This document shows, one piece after another, positions 9,701-17,053 of a stretch of 28,918 bases of DNA (positions are counted from its first letter, which is position 1; every line of letters starts with the position of its first letter). The translations under genes and the position numbers were made by a program. Source of the stretch: a virus; IMG/VR virus record IMGVR_UViG_3300005935_000094, positions 1 through 28,918 of that record. The stretch is one strand, 5' to 3'. Below the pieces are notes generated by a model. It did no database searches. It saw nothing but the letters and a program-made list of their open reading frames with translations, and was not told the origin of the DNA.

Positions 9701-9707
9701 TAGGCAT
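3732..9707 (-). CDS. Giant 1991-aa virion-associated or internal protein
   Basis: A single uninterrupted 1991-residue gene takes up about one fifth of the window. It is mostly alpha-helical and charged. A hydrophobic, Gly-rich segment lies roughly at residues 380-410 (VSYLGFGFLIKAAKATKG). Two Pro-rich linkers (TKPPAKLAAP near 1270 and LPVKPPAKPPVRLPGEG near 1360) separate a C-terminal block of about 620 residues. That block opens with an aromatic stretch around 1410-1440 (HVFPYWVYESQRWFW, then FVTHPG). Similar FPYW...HPG segments appear, as far as I recall, in very large phage proteins called polyvalent or internal virion proteins. No peptidase, transglycosylase or methylase motif was recognised. 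Between portal and scaffold genes it could be an ejected internal head protein or a large minor capsid protein; a tape-measure role is less likely from position. It overlaps the upstream gene by 8 bp. Confidence 0.7.
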   Translation of the reverse strand: MPNGFANELKKWNEQLQGSIDRLTFIESEVSTTRKKAEEPVPWWQKVLQHGVRTSGAAVATKMVSAARGVAPPTAFTPELWAEKPIEEKLQEESAALTDYNRAAWFSVLYSGGADDFNKAGITSFEDYIEKHPPEAGTSVTDLSRAKEYVDTILAVAEPTKPTPDAKEMMIAEGFLTEPLETRPRFKGIHITTVEEMTKWLKKEVPPVKLPAGLTEGGLLDHLKEERGLSDEELADIDSSVSPWIQMVEEYEAGREQTARYKAGLETPEMPEMTVGERIKFIASQPVLAVLDTMQPYWTHWDYPRSAIITRFSHRLGNISRFPITLPGATPTPEEESLLDELDTLYEANREAGMDYWTAHGKAWQDWELNNWAKMGIEVITDPVSYLGFGFLIKAAKATKGIPVIGRIMGGLGSFERGFITVSEAPFTLLKSKLMKLPKTTGQRAGLAGAEVSDTIVAVQGKSASGLGKTFKQITPDDFVKLNEQGINRAITHPNEVSDLTKLGWAFTKRTPMTHDGLLEWGTKVGSKLGIDDITPGMVETLESILEHTKIKGSKFWVNNLDDAAKRILQGTLEVADSPANMKIVKKLIRDIYKNTIDDALKTARLPISESIKVASTKAEKVIWAEATEKIFLKRMHQGYVAGIMHDVLDPLETQIWRGFIDKKVVMPFARAYLITGSYAPWNWFEEVFRTVFGRGGGIYGKNAPARLENLAIGLMFDKDVIKGAGLAKMSYTNILKKRLLKPGAATGVGELSEAALLKEVGEEVGKPALEKLLLLGWLPGGKGRAVHEAMYFPIRASQWSGGMQRSGYVAKKFFDNLDDMAPDAMVGIRGAKPPKPPTVIGQPRKSQKAFLQRCDDNSLLGPTKTENTPKEFSTRNTSLAEGYEASLKYPELSNTRDFILSRIETDNWDNIPLIAGEAKDMMATKLIDSPEGSRVFLKNLTDDLLKGAKKIDTMDELIGYVHGLEAVSSMTPETIQKLFVGLQAKASRLPSKAARIEMNNAGYKSIAPFLDEGEIQANRLLSHIKKNMKGVLTPAQIDEVNKSLTTYMGRIKAIQDTRRLAMTRSQELIAEGVGPGTEKFVAERNAIWMEYFNTIDPKLFAQQRMIAEGTDSIITPRNIPKPTINASVRGLTPADVAALHYGTGDQLAFGLMNSEALMQKPYFMELTISRADAMALRANTTRGALGFTDDAIGQVYDQVIYGLRSSPEFHNMLTRPYAEMDNFAMDLESIKLAGGTSPDAMKAMQEYATTYANNLRKLDIYKPAVPTKPPAKLAAPLTRGDVDAINEALVHLQTLSRGEIITDAKLDFLTEMLGSAGIDTKAIRKLAALSDKADIARLLALRLQEVRDVIVRTGKFALPVKPPAKPPVRLPGEGSEEWWKIKQDAMDKTMISYHQDFTDYSNMNALDDAARHVFPYWVYESQRWFWLARNFVTHPGVMNTWAKYMDNSDFGYIHMPGTSLDVNVLRGTVYKGGMSTLVRRDYPEYYDRMFPELFETMDYSQRLGFFPNIFWSIPVSMYGGRQPQFGQLLPVVARTPLDIYVMSNPDSESAKALQDILFPDYFRQYLQITQASHMASVDQIQRGVNGVYIWEKMQRSEDLTTEEQELWAAARGKVASYAPLMEHGGIYRLRHEDRIAAYDLWSKFLEEKTGVSVEMQDDLRKHGMSIGDVCPGLSQLDMAQIEEALEYKRWIAPRATAPLRPSNEIEVNLILSEFWGMVRQHGDDSESAIRELERQAFVERSISAEDYVTKVRSIMEDNANYIHQLRGDKFDHTTGEWEANPQSKTKFKIVPVTLDERSAFYAERGVNLSMSTLDEMLAMWYDISPQEKTDPETGARYMDWGTYFATMDAIERILPTSLKGEWQSYMSRNNTPGWLMHRNVTKQYLAPYWNVTNVIKEQFTPEEQSLIDEYYMIRDINPSRAVEIQDMTRPNGLKLISQYTSALTNARKKLRMSVPMVDAQLMFWGRTTTFLTPEAEMIYNQLVQEAKRFS

Positions 9708-9954
9708 TGGTCACCTCCAAATATCTAAGTACCTGTCTTTTGCTTTTGTGCATTGTCCTTGCTATTTCAGCAGTACCAAGTCCAGAGTTTGACAACTTCA
9801 TAGCCTTATCCACCCTACCTTGGGACATATACTGTTTATGGTCTATTCCTAATAGGCATTTAGGTTCAGGACAATTCAGACACAGGGATATAGCCTCTTC
9901 GGATAGGGCATCGGTTATCCCACAACTTTGCATTACCTCACAAACATCTCTCAT
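9700..9954 (-). CDS. Small Cys-cluster plus helix-turn-helix protein
   Basis: An 84-residue protein. Residues 5-33 contain five cysteines, including the tight set CLNCPEPKC (25-33), suitable for a metal site. Residues 48-80 read as a helix-turn-helix (AMKLSNSGLGTAEIARTMHK followed by SKRQVLRYLE). The gene is coupled by TAATG to the portal gene and overlaps the giant gene by 8 bp. A DNA-binding HTH protein inside the head-gene block is unusual. It may be a regulator or a DNA-contacting packaging protein; the sequence does not decide. Confidence 0.7.
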   Translation of the reverse strand: MRDVCEVMQSCGITDALSEEAISLCLNCPEPKCLLGIDHKQYMSQGRVDKAMKLSNSGLGTAEIARTMHKSKRQVLRYLEVTNA

Positions 9955-11627
9955 TACATTCCTTCAAGTGTTGGTGATGGAGCTTCTCCTTCTTCTCTTG
10001 GTGCTGCTCCTCTAACTTCTTTAGTTCTTGGAAGAGCTGGTGAACTTGGCTGTTCAGCTCCTAATTGAGCTTCCAACGCATCAGCAGCCTTGGTGTATAA
10101 GGCAGAGGTAGTAGTATCACCAGCCTCTTTAGCATCCCTAGCCATACCTCGGTAAACATCTATCATGGCTAAGGCTTGAGCTATTGGATTCATCATAGCC
10201 TCATCAGTGTTAACCCTACCTTGTACCCTCAATGGGTCTTTAATCTCAGGGAATAGTAAATCAGTTGTGGTGGCAAAGTCAAGTTTGAAGGTTGGGTCTA
10301 ACATCCTAGCTATTGTAGCTCTCTGGACAAGACTACCAGGAATATTGATGTTGTATTCCACAACAAACTCAGCATCAGGTGGGATATTCTTTGGCATCTT
10401 GAATTTATATGGTGTTAGGTGACGTTCTTGCATTTCATGGAACCAGTAGTTATTTATATCACCTATCAATCCAGTCATTGCCTCAGCATAGGGAGCAAGG
10501 ACATTCATAGCAGCAGAAGCAATTTGGGACATCATATAACCTGATGTGGTTTGCTGTACGTTACCAAATATAGCCCAAGGGAATAAACCCCTCTGGATTC
10601 TATTGGCATAATCAAATAATATGGTTCTTATCTCTACTGGTATTGGAACAGTAGGCAAAGGATTAACATTGTCCTCTGGACTACCACGGAATATTGCACC
10701 ACGCTTAAAGATAGTTTCTGGTGTCAATATACCCTTATCCCCACGGGATTGTTCAAACCATCTTGGATTGGCTGAGTCTCTTACCAACTGCTGGACATAT
10801 GATAACATTTTGTTCTGGTTCTCATATTCCACAGCATCCACAGCAATTATAGACTCACCGTAGCTTTTCTGCCAGTCCTTGCCAGATTTGATTATGCCCA
10901 TATCTGGAAGTCCAGCAACAGGGGATACAAATATTGGTATATCCTTGGAAGCCTGTTCAGTCAGGTCTAGTTTGGTCATTGGTCTAACAAGGTTATTACC
11001 AAGAACAATACCATTAGCTGGGTCACCATCATCATCCATTACGAAATAATTGTATAGGATGGTATCAGCATTGAATGGTCTCTCAAGTTTCCAATTATTC
11101 AACCTTGCTTTTCGGTTAGCTGCTCTTGGTGTCAGTGGATAAATATGAGCACAACGGAGTAAGCCATCACTAGAGAATTCAGGGAATACCTCCATTGGAT
11201 TCCAAACCTCAGCTATCAATTTATCTGGAGTGGCTAGGGTAAATACAGAATACCATCCAGTAGCCAGCATAAAGCTCACCATCTCCCTAAGCCAAGATTG
11301 TTTACCTAACTTTCTGTGATTCTTCTCCAATCTTATCCAGTGATTGGTCATGTAATGTTCCAATAGGCTGGTATCTATTATCTCAGGACGTTCCAGCATT
11401 TCAGTGGGCATTTTATGGGATATAATACTGGATGTTAATAGATGGAGAGCCATTCTAAATCCTGTTCCAGGGTCATTGGAGATAACACTCTCCATATCCT
11501 CTTGAGCAAGGTCATTGGTCAATAGCAATATATCATACCAGTCTTTGAACTGTTTGTTCCTTACTGACCAAAAATCCTTCAATTCGGTACATTGGGTAAT
11601 TACGTCTCTTGCTGTCAACTCAGTCAT
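9954..11627 (-). CDS. Portal protein
   Basis: A 557-residue protein of typical portal length, encoded after the large terminase. Hallmarks are a helical clip/stem-type region with SWLREMVSFMLATGWYSVF (111-129) leading into a 'WNPMEVFPEF' strand (142-151), and the GESIIAVDAVEYENQNKMLS segment (257-276), which resembles the portal core helix. A long helical region (SGYMMSQIASAAMNVLAPYA) follows. The C-terminus is a low-complexity Pro/Glu-rich tail (AAPREEGEAPSPTLEGM). Its ATG overlaps the preceding gene's TGA (ATGA), with GGGAGG upstream. It would form the dodecameric DNA channel at the head vertex that docks the terminase. Confidence 0.85.
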   Translation of the reverse strand: MTELTARDVITQCTELKDFWSVRNKQFKDWYDILLLTNDLAQEDMESVISNDPGTGFRMALHLLTSSIISHKMPTEMLERPEIIDTSLLEHYMTNHWIRLEKNHRKLGKQSWLREMVSFMLATGWYSVFTLATPDKLIAEVWNPMEVFPEFSSDGLLRCAHIYPLTPRAANRKARLNNWKLERPFNADTILYNYFVMDDDGDPANGIVLGNNLVRPMTKLDLTEQASKDIPIFVSPVAGLPDMGIIKSGKDWQKSYGESIIAVDAVEYENQNKMLSYVQQLVRDSANPRWFEQSRGDKGILTPETIFKRGAIFRGSPEDNVNPLPTVPIPVEIRTILFDYANRIQRGLFPWAIFGNVQQTTSGYMMSQIASAAMNVLAPYAEAMTGLIGDINNYWFHEMQERHLTPYKFKMPKNIPPDAEFVVEYNINIPGSLVQRATIARMLDPTFKLDFATTTDLLFPEIKDPLRVQGRVNTDEAMMNPIAQALAMIDVYRGMARDAKEAGDTTTSALYTKAADALEAQLGAEQPSSPALPRTKEVRGAAPREEGEAPSPTLEGM

Positions 11628-11818
11628 ATTAACCTCCCTACATATATTATTATTCCTATTATTGTAAAAATGGCAGCAGTACCACCAGCAATATAATAGT
11701 GGTATTCCTTCTCCAATGGATTCTCATATTCTAATGGCATTGGTAGTTTCCTCCAAAACCAAATGGCTTGGCCAAATCCTATAACAAAAGCGTGCCATTC
11801 TTTCCATGTTAGTTTCAT
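11624..11818 (-). CDS. Small membrane protein between terminase and portal
   Basis: The chosen start is the ATG at 11818, 1 base after the terminase TAA, because the upstream in-frame extension lies inside the terminase gene. The 64-residue product starts MKLTWKEWHAFVIGFGQAIW. It has an amphipathic aromatic N-terminal helix, a charged middle (PLEYENPLEKEYHYY) and one clear transmembrane helix near the C-terminus (IAGGTAAIFTIIGIIIYVG). It could be a holin-like or host-membrane protein. The family is not recognised. Confidence 0.65.
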   Translation of the reverse strand: MKLTWKEWHAFVIGFGQAIWFWRKLPMPLEYENPLEKEYHYYIAGGTAAIFTIIGIIIYVGRLI

Positions 11819-11819
11819 G

Positions 11820-13379
11820 TTACCATTTATAACCTGAGGTGCCAACGAACCCACGACTTGTTGGTCTACTACCTCTGCATACTAGACCAATAGCTACCGC
11901 ATCATGGATGTCATCGGCACCTACCGACAAAACTTTATCTCCTGCTATGCGTATATTCCTACATTCAGATAGGAAGTCTATGTCATGTACTGTCATGGTA
12001 TTAAGCATCCTAGCAGTTGTGCTAAACATGAAATCTTTAGTTTTAGGTGTAGTTAGCCATCCTAATTCACTGGATTCTCTGCCACTGACCACATCCCTTC
12101 GGAAGTAAATGTTAGGCCAATCCTTAATCCATGGAGCTATTGCTAAACCATGGGAGTTCGCTTCCCATGTAATCATAGCATTATTATAATATCTGGCTAG
12201 CTCCAAAGCACGGAAAGATGTAGTTTCTGGTCCCCACAATCCTGCTGCTCTAGCACAATATGTTGGTTTATCATCTTGGAATGTCAATACCACAATAGCT
12301 GATTGTGTGATTTTGGCCTGTCCTGGGTCAATGGATACAATGTACCACTTACCTGGCTCTGGAGGATACCACACATTAGCATTATGTTCATGTATTGTAG
12401 CTGGGTAACAATCCTTGGCTTTTTGATTAACTAATTCAGTATCATAATACATATCTCCAGCAGCCAACCAGCAGGATACATCATCCTCTGGGTATTCCTG
12501 TCGGAATAGTTTAATAAGCTCACCACTCCTCCTCAGACTTTTCTTCTCCTGGATTTTGTATCTCCTCCAGCGGATTTGGTCAAATGTTAAGTTGTGGTTA
12601 TTAAATAGATTGGCCTCATCTGGGTCAAGGTCTAGCTCGTATGTTTTAAGTTCCTTAGCCCAACCTGGAGCACTATCCCTAGTTAGTAATAGACTATTTA
12701 TAGTCATAGCATATTCTGGGTGCATGAACCAAGGATAGAAATGATATGCAAATACTGATTTACCCTCCTTAGCCAGCATACACATATCGTGGAAGTCATT
12801 ATATTGACCATTAGGAGTGGAAAGAATATCTACTGTGCCATCAGGAGGAACCCTGTCAATCGCTGGAGCCAATATCCTCTCAGTTGCACCTAGTTCCCAA
12901 AAAGCGTGTTCATCCGCCAGTAGGTGATGTATGGTCTCAGCCCTACCAGCAACATAACTCCTAGCAGAACTAATATACATGGAACTATGAATGTCAGGAA
13001 AGGTCTTTTCATATGAGGAACGGTGGTGCATTTGAGGGAATCCTGGTATCCCTAAGGAATTAAGAATATCATAGAAGAATTGTGCTTTGTCCAGTAATCT
13101 TTGGGTAATGAATTCCTCATAAGCTATCAGAACAGTGTTGGTACCAGGAGTAGTGATGGTATCTATTAGCCTGGTAGCCAATCTATCAGAGCTAAAGCCA
13201 ATCTGAGCTGGTTTAACCCACATATCTCTACCAGTCTCAACCCTATGAGCATCACGCTGGATAGGATTAAGGATGAATGGAATACGCTTGGATTGCTTAT
13301 TCTCAATAAGGAGTAAGGACTCAATGAATTTAACCTTATCGTGGATAAGCTCTTCAAACAATGCGGTCTGAGTTGACAT
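11820..13379 (-). CDS. terL: Terminase large subunit
   Basis: A 519-residue DNA-packaging motor with ATPase and nuclease halves. The N-terminal ATPase shows a variant Walker A, VKPAQIGFSS (55-64), with the basic residue early in the loop as is usual for terminases, and a Walker B LLADEHAF (153-160) with the catalytic acid in DE. Coupling-type 'STPNG' (187-191) follows. The C-terminal RNase H-like nuclease shows IVSIDPGQ (D351), MITWEANSHG (E406) and ADDIHDAVAIGL (D493), matching the usual acidic triad. The start ATG at 13379 directly abuts the TAG of the 63-aa basic gene. It is separated from the small-subunit candidate by seven genes. Confidence 0.93.
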   Translation of the reverse strand: MSTQTALFEELIHDKVKFIESLLLIENKQSKRIPFILNPIQRDAHRVETGRDMWVKPAQIGFSSDRLATRLIDTITTPGTNTVLIAYEEFITQRLLDKAQFFYDILNSLGIPGFPQMHHRSSYEKTFPDIHSSMYISSARSYVAGRAETIHHLLADEHAFWELGATERILAPAIDRVPPDGTVDILSTPNGQYNDFHDMCMLAKEGKSVFAYHFYPWFMHPEYAMTINSLLLTRDSAPGWAKELKTYELDLDPDEANLFNNHNLTFDQIRWRRYKIQEKKSLRRSGELIKLFRQEYPEDDVSCWLAAGDMYYDTELVNQKAKDCYPATIHEHNANVWYPPEPGKWYIVSIDPGQAKITQSAIVVLTFQDDKPTYCARAAGLWGPETTSFRALELARYYNNAMITWEANSHGLAIAPWIKDWPNIYFRRDVVSGRESSELGWLTTPKTKDFMFSTTARMLNTMTVHDIDFLSECRNIRIAGDKVLSVGADDIHDAVAIGLVCRGSRPTSRGFVGTSGYKW

Positions 13380-13571
13380 CTATTTCCTTTTTGCCTTTGG
13401 CTTAAACCCTTGCATTATAGCAGTTGTGGTCTGTGGAGTATAAAGCCTCCTGAGGGTACTAGGCAACCTATACAGACCAAAAGCTCTGAGTGCTAGACCT
13501 GGTTTATGTCTCCTAACAGCTACTTTTAAGACCTTCCATCTCCTTAGTCTAACGGTCTTATACCTTGCCAT
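13380..13571 (-). CDS. 63-aa highly basic protein
   Basis: The protein reads MARYKTVRLRRWKVLKVAVR and RHKPGLALRAFGLYRLPSTL, and ends KPKAKRK. It is extremely rich in Arg and Lys with almost no acidic residues, so it should bind nucleic acid or acidic protein surfaces. A GAGGAGGAAATAA ribosome-binding region precedes the ATG, and its TAG abuts the large-terminase ATG. Two other tiny basic proteins sit in the same operon (16401-16496 and 16671-16802). DNA condensation in the head or a virion-assembly role is possible; no family is recognised. Confidence 0.65.
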   Translation of the reverse strand: MARYKTVRLRRWKVLKVAVRRHKPGLALRAFGLYRLPSTLRRLYTPQTTTAIMQGFKPKAKRK

Positions 13572-13582
13572 TTATTTCCTCC

Positions 13583-16117
13583 TCATGCAAATAATCCACA
13601 ACATCTAGTCTCTATGGAACCAAATGCTAATAACTCATCTCTCAAGGTTGCATTGGTGGCTTTTATCCACGCTGCACTTCTGGCCACACTGGAAATACGA
13701 ACTTCACCTATAAGACCATCGAACCAGTGAGCAACTCCATTATATGAACCGATATAAAGATTTCCTACATTGTCTAAGGTTAATGCTGCTCCACTTATAT
13801 CCACAGGAGTTCCTGCAACTCCATCTGTATAGCCTATACCATTGCCATCCCTATCAAATGTACACGCAATATAGTGGTCAGTACCATCAGATATGCTAGG
13901 AGAATAGAATTTTTTTGTAACATTACCAGCATCAGTAATTGTATAATTTAAACCTGTCGAATAAGTATAAATACCATATCCTTGATACCAACCTACCCAA
14001 GCCCTCTTGTAAAGCAATCTACGGAAGCTAGTATAAGCTCCCTGTTTAACCAGCATTTCAAGTGTAAAATCACCAACTCCAACATTAGAGTCTACATTCC
14101 CACAATTTATGTCATCATTAGTCCCATCAAAGTCCTGAGCCTTCCCCACTAATCCAGCAGCTTCTATTGGTTCATCAGCACCTTCCTTTGTGCCATCATT
14201 CCCATTGTCGGTAGAATCTACAATATGGGAAGTATCAGGGTCGTCATTCATGTGGTGAGTGGTTTTGAAGTTAGCAGCCCAAACAGCTTGAGCAGTAGCA
14301 TCTCCAGTATCACCAATATAGGTATCATTGTCAGCATGGCTAGAATCATGGTAAAAGTACAGGATGGTATCCTCAGATGAGCTTATGCTAGGAACCTTTA
14401 CATGAATCCATGCTTCCTCACCAACATCATCCCATGTATCAATCTCCACATAGCATTGGGTAACACCATCACTGGTAGTAACAGCAATCTTTTTATCATT
14501 AGCAGCAGCTAGGAATGTAGCAAATGCACCAGAAGCCACACTAAGTAATATCATAACAGGGAAGTTTGTTAAATCCTCATCTATGGTATCATGGTCAATG
14601 GTTATCTTAGCCCTGTTAGCAAAGTCTAAACCAACCACAGCCTTAGCATCATCTATGGAATCATCCACATAGTTTTTGGTGGCAGCATCTTGGTCTGCGG
14701 TAGGGTCAACCACACCAGTAATCTTATGTGTATTCATAGCAAAGTCAGCAGCAGCCTCACCACTCAGAATTGCCATGGTCTCAGCAGGAGTCTTTGGTAA
14801 AGGAGTATTATTAGCAAGAGCATATAGGAAACTAGTAGCATCAAAGTCTGATTCCATTACTGCTCCAGCACCATTGACATTAGTGGCATCGGTTACATCA
14901 GCTTCAGCTTCAATAAGGTCTAGTTTGGAAAAATCAGTGGCCTCACAAAGTTGGGTATGCTTCTTTTCCACCGCATCCTTAGCATCAGGAGCAGTTACCT
15001 CATTAGCTCCACCATCATCCAACTTCTGGTCTGTGCCTTGAGTATGTTTCTTGGTAACAGCATCTTCTATATTTGCACCTGTGCTGGTTATATCCGCATG
15101 GGTATTTACATTCCTAGCATCATGCCTAGCATCTGTGTGGTATATGGAATGGTCATCATCAGACAATCCAGCTAATGAGCCATGGTCAGTAGCCATAGAT
15201 GATGTAAACACAGTTGTCCAAGGGTATGTAATAACCATGTCATTGGAGCCTTTCTGGTTTATAATCTTGGCTATGAGTACACAGTAGCCAGTAACTATGG
15301 GTGGTAGAACACTAGGAACCTTAGCTTCCTCAGCTTGATTAGCATTGTAATTACCTTGCCCATAGACTATGTGACAATGGTCACCTTCAAAATCTACATA
15401 AACCCAATGAATACCATATTTGCCTGTACCTAGAGCTACTTTACCTGAAGCAATATTATTATAGTATTGTGCAATGGCAGACACACCTGTATCCTCAGCC
15501 CATGTAGAACCACTATCAGAGGTGTACCAGTAAGACCATGTACTTCCATCTATGTCTGTTACCACTCTAGTAAGTCCTGCCATGATTATCCCAGTGGTAA
15601 TGGACAAAGCAAGGCTACCTCCGTCTGTGGTTACTAAGCCATTTTCCCTATGTCCTCCATAATGCTCTACTTGGTGCATAAAGACTCGGTTTATACTTTG
15701 TATTCCAAGCAAATCACTTTGGAGTATATGGAGAGCTGTACCCTGACGGAACACAGCACCCATAAGAATATGGTCTTGTTTGAATCCATAAGTAGCATAG
15801 CTAGCAGCTACTACTACCTGAGGAGTTCCATCATTATAGTCTAAATAAATAGCATTTACACTGAGATTGGTTAGGGATATATTTGTCTTACCTGCAAAAT
15901 TAAAGAACCGTCCTATTGCTATGTCAGAATCACTTTCCTTACACCATGCTGTGCAAGCTGCTACGTCAATCTCCCCACTTCCACTATCTGATATAGTCCC
16001 TCCTGATAGGAGTGTCCTATTTCCAAAGAAGTTAGCAAAGTCCTGAACATCAGTATAGGTGGCTGGAGCCAACTTCTCAACTGATACATGACCAGCAGCA
16101 TCTGGAGTTTTAATCAT
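13583..16117 (-). CDS. Tail fibre/adhesin with DUF2341 and LamG-like domains
   Basis: An 844-residue multidomain receptor-binding candidate. Residues 1-300 form a beta-rich N-terminal part. Residues 310-390 carry fibre-type motifs, DHGSLAGLSDDDHSIYHTDA and repeated KKHTQ. Residues 460-487 contain MNTHKITGVVDPTADQDAAT-KNYVDDS, a phrase characteristic of phage tail fibres. Residues about 500-600 resemble DUF2341 (ANRAKITIDHD, FPVMILLSVASGAF, EAWIHVKVPSISSSEDTILY). Residues about 660-835 resemble a concanavalin/LamG jelly roll (AQDFDGTNDDINCG, FTLEMLVKQG, NLYIGSYNG, FDGLIGEVRISSVARS). DUF2341 followed by LamG is a common order in surface glycan-binding proteins. It probably contacts the host surface. 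Location between the two terminase genes, far from other tail genes, is unusual. Confidence 0.82.
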   Translation of the reverse strand: MIKTPDAAGHVSVEKLAPATYTDVQDFANFFGNRTLLSGGTISDSGSGEIDVAACTAWCKESDSDIAIGRFFNFAGKTNISLTNLSVNAIYLDYNDGTPQVVVAASYATYGFKQDHILMGAVFRQGTALHILQSDLLGIQSINRVFMHQVEHYGGHRENGLVTTDGGSLALSITTGIIMAGLTRVVTDIDGSTWSYWYTSDSGSTWAEDTGVSAIAQYYNNIASGKVALGTGKYGIHWVYVDFEGDHCHIVYGQGNYNANQAEEAKVPSVLPPIVTGYCVLIAKIINQKGSNDMVITYPWTTVFTSSMATDHGSLAGLSDDDHSIYHTDARHDARNVNTHADITSTGANIEDAVTKKHTQGTDQKLDDGGANEVTAPDAKDAVEKKHTQLCEATDFSKLDLIEAEADVTDATNVNGAGAVMESDFDATSFLYALANNTPLPKTPAETMAILSGEAAADFAMNTHKITGVVDPTADQDAATKNYVDDSIDDAKAVVGLDFANRAKITIDHDTIDEDLTNFPVMILLSVASGAFATFLAAANDKKIAVTTSDGVTQCYVEIDTWDDVGEEAWIHVKVPSISSSEDTILYFYHDSSHADNDTYIGDTGDATAQAVWAANFKTTHHMNDDPDTSHIVDSTDNGNDGTKEGADEPIEAAGLVGKAQDFDGTNDDINCGNVDSNVGVGDFTLEMLVKQGAYTSFRRLLYKRAWVGWYQGYGIYTYSTGLNYTITDAGNVTKKFYSPSISDGTDHYIACTFDRDGNGIGYTDGVAGTPVDISGAALTLDNVGNLYIGSYNGVAHWFDGLIGEVRISSVARSAAWIKATNATLRDELLAFGSIETRCCGLFA

Positions 16118-16401
16118 TTGGTATATCTCCCACTGTAACCTATGGGATGAGCCTCACCACCAACATTCTTTACCCTGATTCTGTTAGTGTAGTCAATGTC
16201 AAAGCCAAATCTGGAATAGATACCAGTACCAGTAGCAGAATCAAAATCAACCTCATTGGTACCATCATAGAATGATATTTCTACATCGTCCTCAAAATAG
16301 ATGTTGTTAACCACAGCTTCCTTACCATCAGCTGGTCTAATGTCTAAATAGGCATTGTTTTCCACGGATTGAATATCAGAGAATATATCACCAGTAGCCA
16401 T
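16114..16401 (-). CDS. Small virion-type protein upstream of the adhesin
   Basis: A 95-residue acidic beta-rich protein, MATGDIFSDIQSVENNAYLD, ending NRIRVKNVGGEAHPIGYSGR-YTK. The ending ('xxIRVKNVGGxAxxIGYSG') resembles that of many short phage structural proteins of unknown function that may fold as small beta-sandwiches. Its ATG overlaps the TAA of the 31-aa basic gene, and its own stop overlaps the adhesin ATG (ATGA). It may attach or fold the adhesin, a guess from coupling alone. Confidence 0.62.
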   Translation of the reverse strand: MATGDIFSDIQSVENNAYLDIRPADGKEAVVNNIYFEDDVEISFYDGTNEVDFDSATGTGIYSRFGFDIDYTNRIRVKNVGGEAHPIGYSGRYTK

Positions 16402-16496
16402 TACTTTCTCCTACCAATTGGTCCCTTGCCTTTGCCAACACCTAATCCTCTGCCTTTACCCTTTGACCTAATCTTGCTTCCAGGACATTTAGCCAT
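16401..16496 (-). CDS. 31-aa Gly/Lys-rich basic peptide
   Basis: A tiny gene coupled at both ends through TAATG junctions (start at 16496 overlapping the holin-like gene's TAA, stop overlapping the next ATG). The product begins MAKCPGSKIRSKGKGRGLGV and ends GKGKGPIGRRK. It has 12 or more Lys/Arg, no acidic residue, and GKG/GRG repeats like nucleic-acid-binding tails. Exact stop-start overlaps on both sides argue for real translation. Function unknown. Confidence 0.6.
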   Translation of the reverse strand: MAKCPGSKIRSKGKGRGLGVGKGKGPIGRRK

Positions 16497-16678
16497 TATT
16501 CTACTCCTTTAGATTTTCTGATTCCTCTCTCTATTGCTAAACCACCAACTATTGGTATAAGAACACCTAATGCCCATTTTGGTGCTGTTCCTACACTACC
16601 AGTTTCTACAACTGCCAGGATACAAAGAGTAACCACACAGAACAGGAAGCCTATTGGTCTGGCATTTTCCTTAAACAT
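16496..16678 (-). CDS. Holin-like small membrane protein
   Basis: A 60-residue protein: charged N-terminus (MFKENARP), first transmembrane segment IGFLFCVVTLCILAVVE (about 9-25), short polar loop, second transmembrane segment ALGVLIPIVGGLAIERG (about 36-52), and a basic tail IRKSKGVE. Size, two hairpin TM segments and a charged tail are typical of small phage holins, especially the type starting 'ARPIGF'. It overlaps the preceding basic peptide gene by 8 bp. No endolysin is visible beside it, so the holin assignment is tentative. Confidence 0.6.
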   Translation of the reverse strand: MFKENARPIGFLFCVVTLCILAVVETGSVGTAPKWALGVLIPIVGGLAIERGIRKSKGVE

Positions 16679-16802
16679 AGCCTTTTGGTAATCTCCTTTT
16701 ATATCTCATTCCTCTCGTGCCTATTCTCATTACCTGAGCTTTCATCAGGTTGTGCTTACCTGCTACCTTTTGTCTTAGTGTAGCTCTAATCCTTCTTGCC
16801 AT
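16671..16802 (-). CDS. 43-aa arginine-rich basic peptide
   Basis: The product is MARRIRATLRQKVAGKHNLM then KAQVMRIGTRGMRYKRRLPK and GYV. It has about fifteen Lys/Arg/His residues and no Asp or Glu. The ATG at 16802 lies inside the last codons of the upstream gene and has an AAGGA site 5 bp before it; the stop overlaps the holin-like gene by 8 bp. Like the 31- and 63-aa basic proteins of this operon it may bind DNA or act in virion assembly. Not recognised as a known family. Confidence 0.55.
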   Translation of the reverse strand: MARRIRATLRQKVAGKHNLMKAQVMRIGTRGMRYKRRLPKGYV

Positions 16803-17034
16803 GATTATCCTTCATAAAGTCCATGAATGTTGTTAAGGTTCCATCAAGGTTAGACACATGATTGCTGACATCGTTAACCCTGCCATCAATGTCTTTTATG
16901 TTGTTGGCTATCTCCCTATAAGTGCCATTGAGGTTCTTAACCCTCTCGGCTAGTTTGCCATAACTATAAATCCATCCGATGACATTCCCAGTAACTACCA
17001 CCCCAATGATTATTAGACTGGTTATTGTTTCCAT
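16786..17034 (-). CDS. Membrane-anchored coiled-coil protein
   Basis: An 82-residue protein with one N-terminal transmembrane helix (METITSLIIIGVVVTGNVIG, about 4-22). A periodic Asn/Asp-rich coiled coil follows, with the repeat-like phrases KNLNGTYREIANNIKDIDGR and VNDVSNHVSNLDGTLTTFMD. Phages often encode such proteins (XhlA-like or spanin-like) near holins. It has a good AAGGAG site 5 bp before the ATG, lies directly downstream of the first gene of the operon, and may act in lysis with the two-TM protein. Function inferred. Confidence 0.65.
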   Translation of the reverse strand: METITSLIIIGVVVTGNVIGWIYSYGKLAERVKNLNGTYREIANNIKDIDGRVNDVSNHVSNLDGTLTTFMDFMKDNHGKKD

Positions 17035-17053
17035 CTAACTCTCCTTAATGGTA

